This document shows, one piece after another, positions 27,589 through 35,861 of a stretch of DNA of 64,000 nt (within the stretch, counting starts at the first letter, position 1; the number at the start of each line of letters is the position of its first letter). The stretch is taken from assembly GCA_021799035.1 (NCBI GenBank), contig JAJZBG010000005.1:1-64000 (forward strand). The letters run 5' to 3'. A program made the translations under genes and the position numbers. The notes beneath the pieces are model-generated. The model searched no databases. It was given only the letters and a program-made list of their open reading frames with translations, and was not told the DNA's origin. The stretch comes from Actinomycetes bacterium (lineage in GTDB: Bacteria > Actinomycetota > Acidimicrobiia > Acidimicrobiales > Acidimicrobiaceae).

Positions 27589-28736
27589 GCCGTTACCCCC
27601 TTGGGCGGTATGCCCGCCATTGAAAGAATGTTTGAAACGTATGCCTGGGTCTCGGGGTATGGTGGCACTCCTGAATACTTGGCAACCGCAGCAGGACCCG
27701 CATTATATGCAGCGAGCGCATTTGCATAAGACCCGAAGCTTGCGATGTAGGATGCGATGAGCTTGGCTGCAGCATTAATGGATTGAGTGGGATCGGCAGT
27801 GTCGATGCCCAAACCAGCTGCGGTAGACGGCATGAACTGGGCTATTCCGCGCGCTCCAGCCTCACTCACAGCCGATGGATTGAACCCGCTTTCCTGGGCA
27901 ATAAGGGCGGCTAGGAGTGACGAGGGTATTCCGTTGGCTGAAGCCGCATGCTCGATCGTCGACGCATATTGCGCTGGAACCTTAACGTTCCCGACGAGCA
28001 CATCCAAATAAGAGGAGGAATTGGGCAGTATCCTTCGAATCGCCACCACCGACCCAGCGCTCGAAACCGGCTGAACCTGAACGGTGGTACCGGAGTACGG
28101 GGCATCAATCATCTCTCCATTGCCGACATATATGCCTACGTGTCCAGGCGATGCAGGAGTACCGTCCGACCCCGCAAAGAACAGCAGATCGCCAGGTTGG
28201 GCATTTGCCAGATTCGGGACAGCCGTGCCCACCTTTGCCTGTGCCTCGCTTGTCCTAGGAATGCTGATACCCAACTCTCCATACACGTATTGCGTGAACC
28301 CTGAACAGTCAAAACCACGTGGGTTAGTACCACCCCAGACATAGGGGGTGCCCGCTAGCTGAACAGCCTTGGCGACCACATCCTGTCCGGCCGGAACGCT
28401 GACTTGGGTCGGAGTACCGCCAGCAGGCGCTGTGCCCAGCCCCTGCTGTGCCGACAGAATCATCGATAGTAAATTCATCACGTTCTGCTGGCCACTGATT
28501 CCAGACGATCCATTGTTTACTGAGTCCAGGGCACTCTGACTCTGAGTGCTCGCTGCCGAAAGAGTATCCAAGGCCATCTGCTCGCTCGTGATCTTTGCCA
28601 GAGTGGCAGCAAATGATTGACCAGCACTGGATGTAGGGCTTTCCCCAACTTCGGGCCCCTTGCTGGCATTGCTTCCGGCCAGCAGTGCAGGAGCAAACTG
28701 GTTTTGCGGCACTTGCTGGACCCCCCCAACGGTCAT
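27585..28736 (-). CDS. bifunctional peptidoglycan hydrolase: NlpC/P60 endopeptidase plus SLT lytic transglycosylase
   Basis: A 383-aa protein in the flagellar operon with two cell-wall hydrolase domains. The NlpC/P60 domain (about 118-240) has catalytic C144 in FDCSGF and H199 in GHVGIYVG. The SLT domain (about 255-375) has catalytic E282 in AQESGFNP and the motif GIAQFMPSTAAGLG. The first 100 residues are Ser/Gln rich, with a stretch like the non-catalytic N-termini of flagellar proteins and no signal peptide, so export through the flagellar system is likely (inference). It sits between fliJ and fliK and probably replaces FlgJ in opening the wall for the rod. Start and stop overlap its neighbours by 4 bases. 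Confidence 0.85.
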   Translation of the reverse strand: MTVGGVQQVPQNQFAPALLAGSNASKGPEVGESPTSSAGQSFAATLAKITSEQMALDTLSAASTQSQSALDSVNNGSSGISGQQNVMNLLSMILSAQQGLGTAPAGGTPTQVSVPAGQDVVAKAVQLAGTPYVWGGTNPRGFDCSGFTQYVYGELGISIPRTSEAQAKVGTAVPNLANAQPGDLLFFAGSDGTPASPGHVGIYVGNGEMIDAPYSGTTVQVQPVSSAGSVVAIRRILPNSSSYLDVLVGNVKVPAQYASTIEHAASANGIPSSLLAALIAQESGFNPSAVSEAGARGIAQFMPSTAAGLGIDTADPTQSINAAAKLIASYIASFGSYANALAAYNAGPAAVAKYSGVPPYPETQAYVSNILSMAGIPPKGVTA

Positions 28737-29167
28737 GGGAGGACTCCAAGCACGTGACGAGCGTTGCTCATGTCATCCATCTCCATCACTTCTTCGTGCA
28801 GCTCCTCGTCTCTCCATTTCAAAAGCGCTTGTGCCTCGAGCTTCTCAAGAACCTGCGACTTCTTGCTGGCATCGCTCCAGGCTTGGCGCCGCTCTGCAAA
28901 GACCGAAGCAGCCTCATCCACCGCTTCCCTGCAATGTCGGATGGCGTCAGAAAGTCGCGACGCCTGATCGAAGCTCCACAGAAACTCTGCCATTGTGACC
29001 AAACCCGTTGGAGCCTGCATTTCTGCGAGCGCAGCTTCGGCCGATCGCTGCATCTGCTCAGCTGCGCGGAGCTCTCTCAAAGCGATCATGAGCTTGTCTT
29101 TAGAGGCCTTCTCCTCAATAGCTCTGATCCTGGCAACGCCGGCGAGCCTGAAAGTGTAGCGTTTCAT
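28733..29167 (-). CDS. fliJ: flagellar export chaperone FliJ
   Basis: A 144-aa, highly charged, mostly helical protein that couples the FliI ATPase ring to FlhA. The opening KRYTFRLAGVARIRAIEEKA and the closing WRDEELHEEVMEMDDM region fit the FliJ coiled coil. Sequence conservation in this family is low, but position directly after fliI with 4-base overlaps on both sides makes the call firm. Confidence 0.87.
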   Translation of the reverse strand: MKRYTFRLAGVARIRAIEEKASKDKLMIALRELRAAEQMQRSAEAALAEMQAPTGLVTMAEFLWSFDQASRLSDAIRHCREAVDEAASVFAERRQAWSDASKKSQVLEKLEAQALLKWRDEELHEEVMEMDDMSNARHVLGVLP

Positions 29168-30486
29168 TGACCTGCCTCCCCAGGCAAGACAAGCGCAGCC
29201 AGAGCGTCCTTCGTCACCTCTATGTTGCTGATCTCAGCAATTCCCTGCTTGCAAAACGCATCTATCCTTGGCTTCAACCTCACAGCATGATCAACAACGG
29301 GGTTAGTTCCAGCAACATAGGCATCGATCTCAATGAGGTCCTTCGCATCGCGCCAGGCAGCCAGAAGCTCGCGAACCACCCCTCCAGCGTCAAGTTGTTC
29401 TTTCGAAGCAACCGCTGGAGCGACTCTTGAGATCGATCCAAGAACATCGACTGCTGGGTAGTGGTTCGACTCCGCAAGAGCTCGTGACAGCTGGATATGG
29501 CCGTCGAGAATGGACCTGGCAGTGTCTGCGATCGGCTCATTCATATCATCACCCTCGACCAGCACTGTATAGAGTCCAGTTATTGAGCCTGTCTCAGCCA
29601 TGCCTGCACGCTCTAGCAACCTCGGCAGTAGGCCAAAGACGCTAGGTGGGTAGCCGCGGGTGGCAGGTGGTTCGCCCGCAGCGAGACCGACCTCTCTCTG
29701 AGCCATGGCAAAACGGGTTAATGAGTCCATCATCAGCAATACGTCATTTCCCTGATCACGAAACCACTCGGCAATTCTCGTTGCGGTAAACGCTGCACGA
29801 ATGCGCATTACCGCGGGTGCATCAGAAGTAGCCACGACCACAATCGACCGCTTCAGGCCCTTTTCCCCCAGGTCTCGCTCTATGAACTCTGCAACTTCCC
29901 TACCTCGCTCGCCAATGAGCGCGACAACGGTGACATCTGCGGAAGTCCCCCTGGCGATCATCGACATCAGCGAGGACTTGCCTACACCTGAGCCAGCAAA
30001 GATTCCAAGCCTCTGACCTTTGCCACATGGAATAAGACCGTCAATTACTCTCACCCCCAACGGCAGCTGCTCATTCACGATTCCCCTTCTAAGTGGGTGG
30101 GGCGGAACACCAGCGACAGAGACATCGAACCCCTGTACCAAAGGACCGTCATCTATTGGCCTTCCGAACCCGTCAAGGATTCGTCCCATCAATCGCTGAC
30201 CGACCCGAACAGGCAGTGGTCCTCCCAAAGCAATGACTCTCGTTCCAACACGAATGCCCACCGGATTGCCGAACGCCAGGCAAACCACGCGGTCGGCACG
30301 AATTGCCACCACTTCAGCGTGAAGCTGATCCTCTCCGGCAAGGAGGAGCAAACCATCGCCGATTGCTGCTGGAATTCCGGCAACCTCTATCGACATCCCC
30401 ACCATCTGAGTCACACGGCCAAAACGCTGCGGCCTTGCAACGGCCAGTGCCTCCTCGGCTAAAGCATCCAGAAGCTCGGTCATCAT
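29164..30486 (-). CDS. fliI: flagellum-specific ATPase FliI
   Basis: The cytoplasmic ATPase of the flagellar export gate, 440 aa. The P-loop GIFAGSGVGKSSLM lies near residue 165 and the Walker B region reads DVLLMMDSLTRFAMAQREV. The AGEPPATRGYPPSVF motif is typical of FliI and type III secretion ATPases. It overlaps fliH and fliJ by 4 bases each. Confidence 0.96.
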   Translation of the reverse strand: MMTELLDALAEEALAVARPQRFGRVTQMVGMSIEVAGIPAAIGDGLLLLAGEDQLHAEVVAIRADRVVCLAFGNPVGIRVGTRVIALGGPLPVRVGQRLMGRILDGFGRPIDDGPLVQGFDVSVAGVPPHPLRRGIVNEQLPLGVRVIDGLIPCGKGQRLGIFAGSGVGKSSLMSMIARGTSADVTVVALIGERGREVAEFIERDLGEKGLKRSIVVVATSDAPAVMRIRAAFTATRIAEWFRDQGNDVLLMMDSLTRFAMAQREVGLAAGEPPATRGYPPSVFGLLPRLLERAGMAETGSITGLYTVLVEGDDMNEPIADTARSILDGHIQLSRALAESNHYPAVDVLGSISRVAPAVASKEQLDAGGVVRELLAAWRDAKDLIEIDAYVAGTNPVVDHAVRLKPRIDAFCKQGIAEISNIEVTKDALAALVLPGEAGQ

Positions 30487-31133
30487 AGCCCCGGATTTTT
30501 TGATCCAGTAAGGACGCTCTCGACTCGCTTGAGCGCTTCACCCAGCTGGGCATCTACTGTAGCCCCCTCTATCTCTACAAGAGCTCCAGCTGGCTCAACA
30601 GCCAGATCACCAACTATGGTCAACTCTCGCCCACCGCTCAAGTCGGTGATATCCCCCAGTGTGTCCAGATCTTTGGGATTCAGTCTGATAATAGCGGGAC
30701 CTGTTCCACTGTCTAGGGTTAGCGCCCTCGCGATTGCATCGCGCCCGGGGTCAACCGCCAACTCCAGCTCCCTGCACAAGAGCCGCTCTAAAAGGGTGAA
30801 CACAAGCTTTGGAACCGCAGTGCCAACCTCAGTCTTCAGCTGAGCATTGGCCTCCTCTAGCGCTCCAATGGCGCTGGACAGACTCGCAAGAGCTGACTGA
30901 GCCCTCTGACATTCTTCCGCCCTTCTAGCCGCCGCTTCTGCGGCAGCTCTCGCCAGCCCTTCGGCATATCCATCCTCGTACCCTTGGCGGCCTGCTTCGG
31001 AGCTCTCCTCATCAGCAACCTCAATCTCAGCGACCCTGCTTAGGTAGCTGGTCTTGACCACCGCAGAATGATTTAGCCTACGGAGCGGCCGAACCGACCT
31101 GGCGGGCGGATCCGAACAACCAAACATGCTCAT
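30483..31133 (-). CDS. fliH: flagellar assembly protein FliH
   Basis: A 216-aa regulator of FliI that links it to FliN. The middle has the glycine-spaced run GRQGYEDGYAEGLARA followed by an Ala/Glu-rich coiled coil, typical of FliH. The C-terminal half matches the family end, with LVFTLLERLLCRELE and GALVEIEGATVDAQLGEAL. ATG codons 1 and 3 are both possible. It is coupled to fliG by an ATGA overlap. Confidence 0.9.
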   Translation of the reverse strand: MSMFGCSDPPARSVRPLRRLNHSAVVKTSYLSRVAEIEVADEESSEAGRQGYEDGYAEGLARAAAEAAARRAEECQRAQSALASLSSAIGALEEANAQLKTEVGTAVPKLVFTLLERLLCRELELAVDPGRDAIARALTLDSGTGPAIIRLNPKDLDTLGDITDLSGGRELTIVGDLAVEPAGALVEIEGATVDAQLGEALKRVESVLTGSKNPGL

Positions 31134-32212
31134 ACGACAACCTCATCATCTCTTGCTATGACGATGACGCCTTCGGCGTCAAGCTGACGTGCTGTGCGAA
31201 CTACGGTCGCCTGTGCTGCGTGAATCTGCGAGTTACGCACTGTGCCCATTACTTCCATCTCCTCGTCGACCATGGCGGTGACCCGCTCAGAAAGATTGCT
31301 CCGAATCCTGGAAAGGATCTCTGGCGAAAGACTCGGCTCCTTCATTGCCAAAGCCAAGGTGGGCGCATCCACCTTCCGGAAGATCTGCTGTAGCGCCTTG
31401 TCTTCAAGTTTCATGACATCTTCGAAGGTGAACAGCTTGGACCTTATCTGTTCCGCCAGACTCTTGTCCTCCTTTTCGATCTCGCTTAGAACCTGCTGCT
31501 CAATGGTGCGATCAGAATGGTTAAGTATCTCTGCCATCGCGGTAGTGCCACCTGCGATGGTCGTCGATGCCGCCGCTTGAGCATTTCTGAGCTTCCCCAC
31601 TAAAAGTGTTGTCGCCTGGCGAACTGCGGCGGGATCTACCCGGGTCAGCTGAGCTATCCTCTTCGCCACCTTCACCCGGAACCCAGGGTCGAGAGAACTT
31701 AGGAGTGTCGCTGCATCGGCAGGAGGTAGATAAGCCAAAACCACTGCGACAACCTGAGGCTGCTGAGCACTAAGAACAGTAAGCGCCTGCTGCGGATTTA
31801 CCATGAGAAGCTTCGACAAAGGACCCGTTGCTTCGTGGCCCTCGTACTGCTCCATGATCTCTTGGGCTCTGGCCTGCCCGAGCCTTTCGACAAGGAGTTC
31901 TCGAGCCATGATTGGTCCTCCCTGACCAATCATGCCCGACTCACCCATGCGTTCCATGAATTCGGCGAACACCTCGACTACCGTTTGATTGGAAAGCTTT
32001 GGAAGCGCAATTATCTCTTTGATCAGACTGACGGCCTCATCGTCACTCAGCTCTTTGAGAATTGGCGATGCCTTCCTTGTGCCCAGCTGAGCCAGGAAGA
32101 CAGCCACTTTCTGCCTGTTGGTAAGCTTTTCTGCAGATTTGCTGCCCGGCATTGGGATCCTTGTAGAAAGCTCAAGCCCGGTGTCAATATTTTCTTGTGG
32201 AATCTGTTCCAT
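31130..32212 (-). CDS. fliG: flagellar motor switch protein FliG
   Basis: The rotor subunit that couples stator torque to the MS ring, 360 aa. The N-domain starts KLTNRQKVAVFLAQLGTRKA, the middle domain has QQALTVLSAQQPQVVAVVLA, and the C-domain has FEDVMKLEDKALQQIFRKVD, which carries the charged torque helix. The first 27 residues are an extra N-terminal extension. It lies 29 bases after fliF. Confidence 0.95.
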   Translation of the reverse strand: MEQIPQENIDTGLELSTRIPMPGSKSAEKLTNRQKVAVFLAQLGTRKASPILKELSDDEAVSLIKEIIALPKLSNQTVVEVFAEFMERMGESGMIGQGGPIMARELLVERLGQARAQEIMEQYEGHEATGPLSKLLMVNPQQALTVLSAQQPQVVAVVLAYLPPADAATLLSSLDPGFRVKVAKRIAQLTRVDPAAVRQATTLLVGKLRNAQAAASTTIAGGTTAMAEILNHSDRTIEQQVLSEIEKEDKSLAEQIRSKLFTFEDVMKLEDKALQQIFRKVDAPTLALAMKEPSLSPEILSRIRSNLSERVTAMVDEEMEVMGTVRNSQIHAAQATVVRTARQLDAEGVIVIARDDEVVV

Positions 32213-32241
32213 CTATCTATCGCCCCACTTCCCGCCAGAAC

Positions 32242-33825
32242 CTAACTCTCATCTTCCGCCCATGACCTGAGCAAGCGTGCAACTTCCACCGGGTGCTTGC
32301 CAATCTGCGCATTAACTTGAGCAATCACAGCGTCAGGGGCGCCTTCCAACGCCGCAACTGGCGGAACCAACGATTGAGAAGTTGCCTGCTCTTGGTCTAA
32401 AGCGAGCAACCTCGAAGCCTGTGGCGTCAATTCAGACACATCAATCTCCTGGTATATCGGATTTCGAGCTGCCTTGAGTGCGAGGAAAAGCATTGCACCG
32501 ATCAACAAGAGGACGCCGAGGCCTTCGGCTGCATGCTCTTCAAGCTGGCGTCGTGCTGCTGCGCTGGCTAATGCAGATGCCTTAGAAGTGCTGACCTTTG
32601 CGAAAGGCAGTTGACTCACCACGAGCTGGTCACCGGCTTTCGTGTTCAACCCGGCTGCCGCGGTGATCAGCGATGTTATTTGCGCCTGATTCGGCTTTGG
32701 ACTCGTGTTCGAGTTCAATATCACTGCCACAGAGGTCTGTACTACCTGCCCGGGAGCCTGCTTGATCGTCTGGGTCACCTGGCCGACTGCATTTGTCACC
32801 TGGCTGCTGGTCGATGTTGAACTGTAATTTCCATTTGTAGTTGCAGGAGGCTGGCCGGCACCAATGACTCCCGAAGGCGGAGCGCCGGTTCCCGTGTAGG
32901 TCTGCTTGGTGGTGCTCTGACTAGTGTTTGCTGTGATCGGCTGACCCTTTGCGTTCACCTGCAACCCTGTAGTGGTTGTGCTTTGCTGATTGAAGTTGAG
33001 CACTGCATGGACCTGGACTGCAGAGTTTCCGACTCCCAGCACCCTGTTCAAGAGCTGCTCGATGGAACTTGCGAGCTGGTTGTCATAAGCCGTTGTCTCT
33101 TGGCTCTGAGTACTGGCGTCACCAAGTGAGGACCCACCAGGAGTTGATAGTACGTTCCCGTGGTTATCTACCAGAGTTACGTTCGACGGTGTCAGATTCG
33201 GAGTCGCAGAAGCAGTTAGATGGACTATGGCCTGCACCTGTCCTGATGTAAGCGTGACCCCGGGTGCAAGATTGACAAGAATTGAAGCAGTCGTAGGAGG
33301 CTGATTGCCGATTGCGAATGCACTCTGAGATGGGACCACAAGATTTACTTGCGCCGATTGCACACCCTGGATCGACTCGATAGTCTGCGCCAACTGCCCC
33401 TCGAGAGCTTGCTGATACTCGACTTGCTGGACGAACTGCGATGTCGTGAATCCACTCTTCTCAAGATTCGAGAATCCTACTGTCCCTGTGCTGGGAAGAC
33501 CTTGTTCAGCAAGGACGACTCGCTCCTGATCGACCTCACTTGCAGGCACAAGAATCGTCGATCCTCCATTTGTCAGCTGGTAGGGGACTTTGGCTGCATT
33601 CAGCTGAGCCACAACAGCCCCCGAGTCGGCTGGCTGCAAATTGGTGAAAAGCGGCTGGTAATTCGGCTTTGACTCGTAACTGGTGAAAAGAACAGCGGCC
33701 CCCACTAGACCGAGTAATGCCAGTACCGACACGATCTTCTGGCCCAGCGTAAAGCCAGAAAGCGCCGAAGCTGCCCGGCTCCTAGCCGAGTTGAGTGCCT
33801 CAATATTTATAGGTAGTAGGGCCAT
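32242..33825 (-). CDS. fliF: flagellar MS-ring protein FliF
   Basis: Forms the MS ring in the membrane, 527 aa. One transmembrane helix lies near residue 30 (IVSVLALLGLVGAAVLF) and another near 440 (AEGLGVLLLIGAMLFLALKA). The periplasmic ring motifs YQPLFTNLQPADSGAVVAQL and TTSQFVQQVEYQQALEGQLA are clear. The extreme C-terminus, LLRSWAEDES, is the FliG-binding tail. The open frame begins with GTG at 33834, but ATG at 33825 has GGTG six bases upstream and is preferred. Confidence 0.95.
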   Translation of the reverse strand: MALLPINIEALNSARSRAASALSGFTLGQKIVSVLALLGLVGAAVLFTSYESKPNYQPLFTNLQPADSGAVVAQLNAAKVPYQLTNGGSTILVPASEVDQERVVLAEQGLPSTGTVGFSNLEKSGFTTSQFVQQVEYQQALEGQLAQTIESIQGVQSAQVNLVVPSQSAFAIGNQPPTTASILVNLAPGVTLTSGQVQAIVHLTASATPNLTPSNVTLVDNHGNVLSTPGGSSLGDASTQSQETTAYDNQLASSIEQLLNRVLGVGNSAVQVHAVLNFNQQSTTTTGLQVNAKGQPITANTSQSTTKQTYTGTGAPPSGVIGAGQPPATTNGNYSSTSTSSQVTNAVGQVTQTIKQAPGQVVQTSVAVILNSNTSPKPNQAQITSLITAAAGLNTKAGDQLVVSQLPFAKVSTSKASALASAAARRQLEEHAAEGLGVLLLIGAMLFLALKAARNPIYQEIDVSELTPQASRLLALDQEQATSQSLVPPVAALEGAPDAVIAQVNAQIGKHPVEVARLLRSWAEDES

Positions 33826-33834
33826 CTCACCCAC

Positions 33835-34182
33835 CTAGACCGGCATGTTCATGATCGTGTTCAATGATGTAACCGCCTTGCTGGTGACGGCACTTGCAAG
33901 CTGAGTCGCAAGCTCCGCCTCTGTTGTCGCAACGGTTGCATCGACGGCGCTCGCTGTCCCTGCAGCAGCGTCGAGAGAGGTATTTGTCGCAGCGTTTGTG
34001 ACACTGTTGAGGGAGTCAATCGCCTGGCCCAGAAGATTCTGAAAGGAGTTCGCGGAAGAGGCGGAACCTGTTGTTCCAACCGAACCGCCAGCAGCTGCTC
34101 CACCAAGCGCAGAGCCGCCCTGCACTGCGCCAAGCGACTCCATGGCGCCTATGGAAGGGATGGGGGGAATTGCCGGAATCAT
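33835..34182 (-). CDS. fliE: flagellar hook-basal body complex protein FliE
   Basis: Joins the MS ring to the rod, 115 aa. The C-terminal two thirds carry the FliE pattern NSFQNLLGQAIDSLNSVTNA, then ATTEAELATQLASAVTSKAV. The first 40 residues are a Gly/Ala-rich extension. It lies 2 bases after flgC. Confidence 0.92.
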   Translation of the reverse strand: MIPAIPPIPSIGAMESLGAVQGGSALGGAAAGGSVGTTGSASSANSFQNLLGQAIDSLNSVTNAATNTSLDAAAGTASAVDATVATTEAELATQLASAVTSKAVTSLNTIMNMPV

Positions 34183-34184
34183 CT

Positions 34185-34607
34185 TCAGGCCTTGATATTT
34201 AGTATCGAGGAGTAGGCGCTCTTCGCGTGCGACATTACTTGTGCGTTTGCCTGGTAGGAAAGCTGAGCTTGCGCAAGATCAGTCATTTCGGTCCCAAGAT
34301 TCACAACAGGATAAACAACGTTCCCTTGGGCATTGGCCAGCGGATTCCCAGGATCATGCACCAACTCTCCAGCTGCTGAACCTAAATCGATGGCATTTAC
34401 CTGTACACCCTCAGCGACACCTGCAGATCCCGCCGACCCGGGCACAACGCGCTCTCCCGCCACGACGTACTGGGCCTGGTAAACAGGGCTTCCAGGAGTG
34501 ACGGCATCATTCATATTCGCGACGTTGCTGCCGATGGTGTCTAACCATGTTTGATCGACGGAGGTGCCTGTGCCTGAAATGTCAATTGCGCTCCAGATCG
34601 AACTCAC
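34185..34607 (-). CDS. flgC: flagellar proximal rod protein FlgC
   Basis: A rod subunit of 140 aa. The N-terminus has DISGTGTSVDQTWLDTIGSN, and the block GVQVNAIDLGSA and the closing helix MTDLAQAQLSYQANAQVM are FlgC features. The start is GTG with AGGAG five bases upstream. Confidence 0.93.
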   Translation of the reverse strand: MSSIWSAIDISGTGTSVDQTWLDTIGSNVANMNDAVTPGSPVYQAQYVVAGERVVPGSAGSAGVAEGVQVNAIDLGSAAGELVHDPGNPLANAQGNVVYPVVNLGTEMTDLAQAQLSYQANAQVMSHAKSAYSSILNIKA

Positions 34608-34615
34608 TTTAGCTC

Positions 34616-34954
34616 CTAGGCGTTAAGGGCATCCGAGAATATTGTGAACTGCCCGCTGATTGCGTTGTCCAAGGTCTGGTTTTCTAGATTGTTCTTCATC
34701 ATCAAGGTTGTTTCAGTAGGCAACGAAACGTTGTTGCCATTCGTCCCAGAGGCCAAACCCTCCGGCAAGGTTTCGATACGAGCGACGCCGCCGGATTTCA
34801 AAGCCTGAGAAAGCGATGACTCGAAGCTCACCTTGTCTGCCTGATAGTTCGGGGTGTTCAGGTTGGAGATGTTGTTGGCGATTACCTGCTGCTGAGTAAC
34901 CGTGGCGTTGAGAGCGAACTGCAGGATGCCGATTGATTCGGTAACGTTAGCCAC
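34616..34954 (-). CDS. flgB: flagellar proximal rod protein FlgB
   Basis: A rod subunit of 112 aa and the first gene of the flgB-flgE operon. The motif QQQVIANNISNLNTPNYQAD is the rod-protein signature. The frame extends to 34969, but GTG at 34954 has AGAGG seven bases upstream and gives the usual length. The flagellar-type promoter lies at 35030-35058. Confidence 0.93.
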   Translation of the reverse strand: MANVTESIGILQFALNATVTQQQVIANNISNLNTPNYQADKVSFESSLSQALKSGGVARIETLPEGLASGTNGNNVSLPTETTLMMKNNLENQTLDNAISGQFTIFSDALNA

Positions 34955-35029
34955 GATAGTACCTCTCACGAATAATATGGGGTATTAGCCGTCGTGGCCC
35001 AACTTTCGAGCGTTCCTTGCTCGTCGATA

Positions 35030-35058
35030 TATACGGCCCACCCCTTCAGATAGTTGAG
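35030..35058 (-). promoter_or_regulatory. flagellar-type promoter CTCAAC-N15-GCCGTATA ahead of flgB
   Basis: Minus-strand CTCAAC (35053-35058) and GCCGTATA (35030-35037) are separated by 15 bases. They lie about 75 bases before the flgB start. The -35 and the first six -10 bases are identical to those ahead of flagellin. The spacer holds half of a short inverted repeat (35040-35061). Confidence 0.7.
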
Positions 35059-35188
35059 GGGTAGACTAAAATTTTTATGTCAACCAATGACTCGATGTCG
35101 AATCGACCTGGACAAGACTGATTTGCACGCCCAAAACTCGACCGATTGTGCCCAACGTCTGAAAAGCAGATCCGAGGCTTCCATCTGC

Positions 35189-35473
35189 TCAGCCGCTCAG
35201 ATCCACATAGCTGGCTGGAACGTTCTGATGCGGGCTTCGCAAAGCAACGGGCAACCTTTGATCGATGCCGGCGAGCCGCTCCTTAACCTCCAATGCCAAC
35301 TGTGCAAAGGCGACTGCAAAGCGATCTACCTCATCCTTACAATCCAGGGGAAGCTCGCTGCACGGAGCCTCAGGCGCTGTAGGCAGGTCGGACCCTAACT
35401 GAATAGATTTGCTCATCGATTCCAGGTACTTTTCCAGCTGGGCGAGGTACTCAATCCATGTAGGGGCTGACAT
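35189..35473 (-). CDS. small protein downstream of fliS, possible FliT-like chaperone
   Basis: A 94-aa, probably helical protein with SAPTWIEYLAQLEKYLESMS at its N-terminus and a run of Leu/Glu heptads in FAVAFAQLALEVKERLAGID. I do not recognise the family by sequence. Position right after fliD-fliS, small size and acidic helical character fit a FliT-type export chaperone (inference). ATG at 35473 has GAGGAG four bases upstream and overlaps the fliS end by 23 bases. The region from here to the flgB promoter has no other gene. Confidence 0.6.
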   Translation of the reverse strand: MSAPTWIEYLAQLEKYLESMSKSIQLGSDLPTAPEAPCSELPLDCKDEVDRFAVAFAQLALEVKERLAGIDQRLPVALRSPHQNVPASYVDLSG

Positions 35474-35852
35474 CACTCTCCTCGTGGGCACTAACCGCAA
35501 TTCGCCATGCCTCGTGAATCGGACGAAACACATCTGTGCATTCCCTCACCAGTGTCGGATCTTTTTCAAGGTTGGCCTTTACTAGATGCCGCTCGAGGAA
35601 GGCGTAGATCGCGAGAAGCTCCCGCCCCCCTTTGAAGCCATCGGGATCCAGCGAGCTTTCCAGCATTCGTACAATTCTCTGTGCATGTTGAAGGTTGCTG
35701 TTGGCAGCCTCAAAATCGTTCATCTCAATTGCCAGCTCGGCGCGAGCCATATCTGCCGCCATGCGATCGCACAACATGACTAGGAGCTGAGGACCATTTG
35801 CAGTATTGACTGCCTGGCTTTTATATGCGGCAGCAGGATTGCGGTTTGTCAT
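35451..35852 (-). CDS. fliS: flagellin export chaperone FliS
   Basis: A cytoplasmic chaperone that binds the flagellin C-terminus, 133 aa. The opening NPAAAYKSQAVNTANGPQLL followed by VMLCDRMAADMARAE is the FliS signature. AAGGAG lies just before the ATG. In other bacteria FliS also acts with CsrA and FliW in flagellin homeostasis; both are encoded in this cluster. Confidence 0.93.
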   Translation of the reverse strand: MTNRNPAAAYKSQAVNTANGPQLLVMLCDRMAADMARAELAIEMNDFEAANSNLQHAQRIVRMLESSLDPDGFKGGRELLAIYAFLERHLVKANLEKDPTLVRECTDVFRPIHEAWRIAVSAHEESDVSPYMD

Positions 35853-35861
35853 GATGACTCC

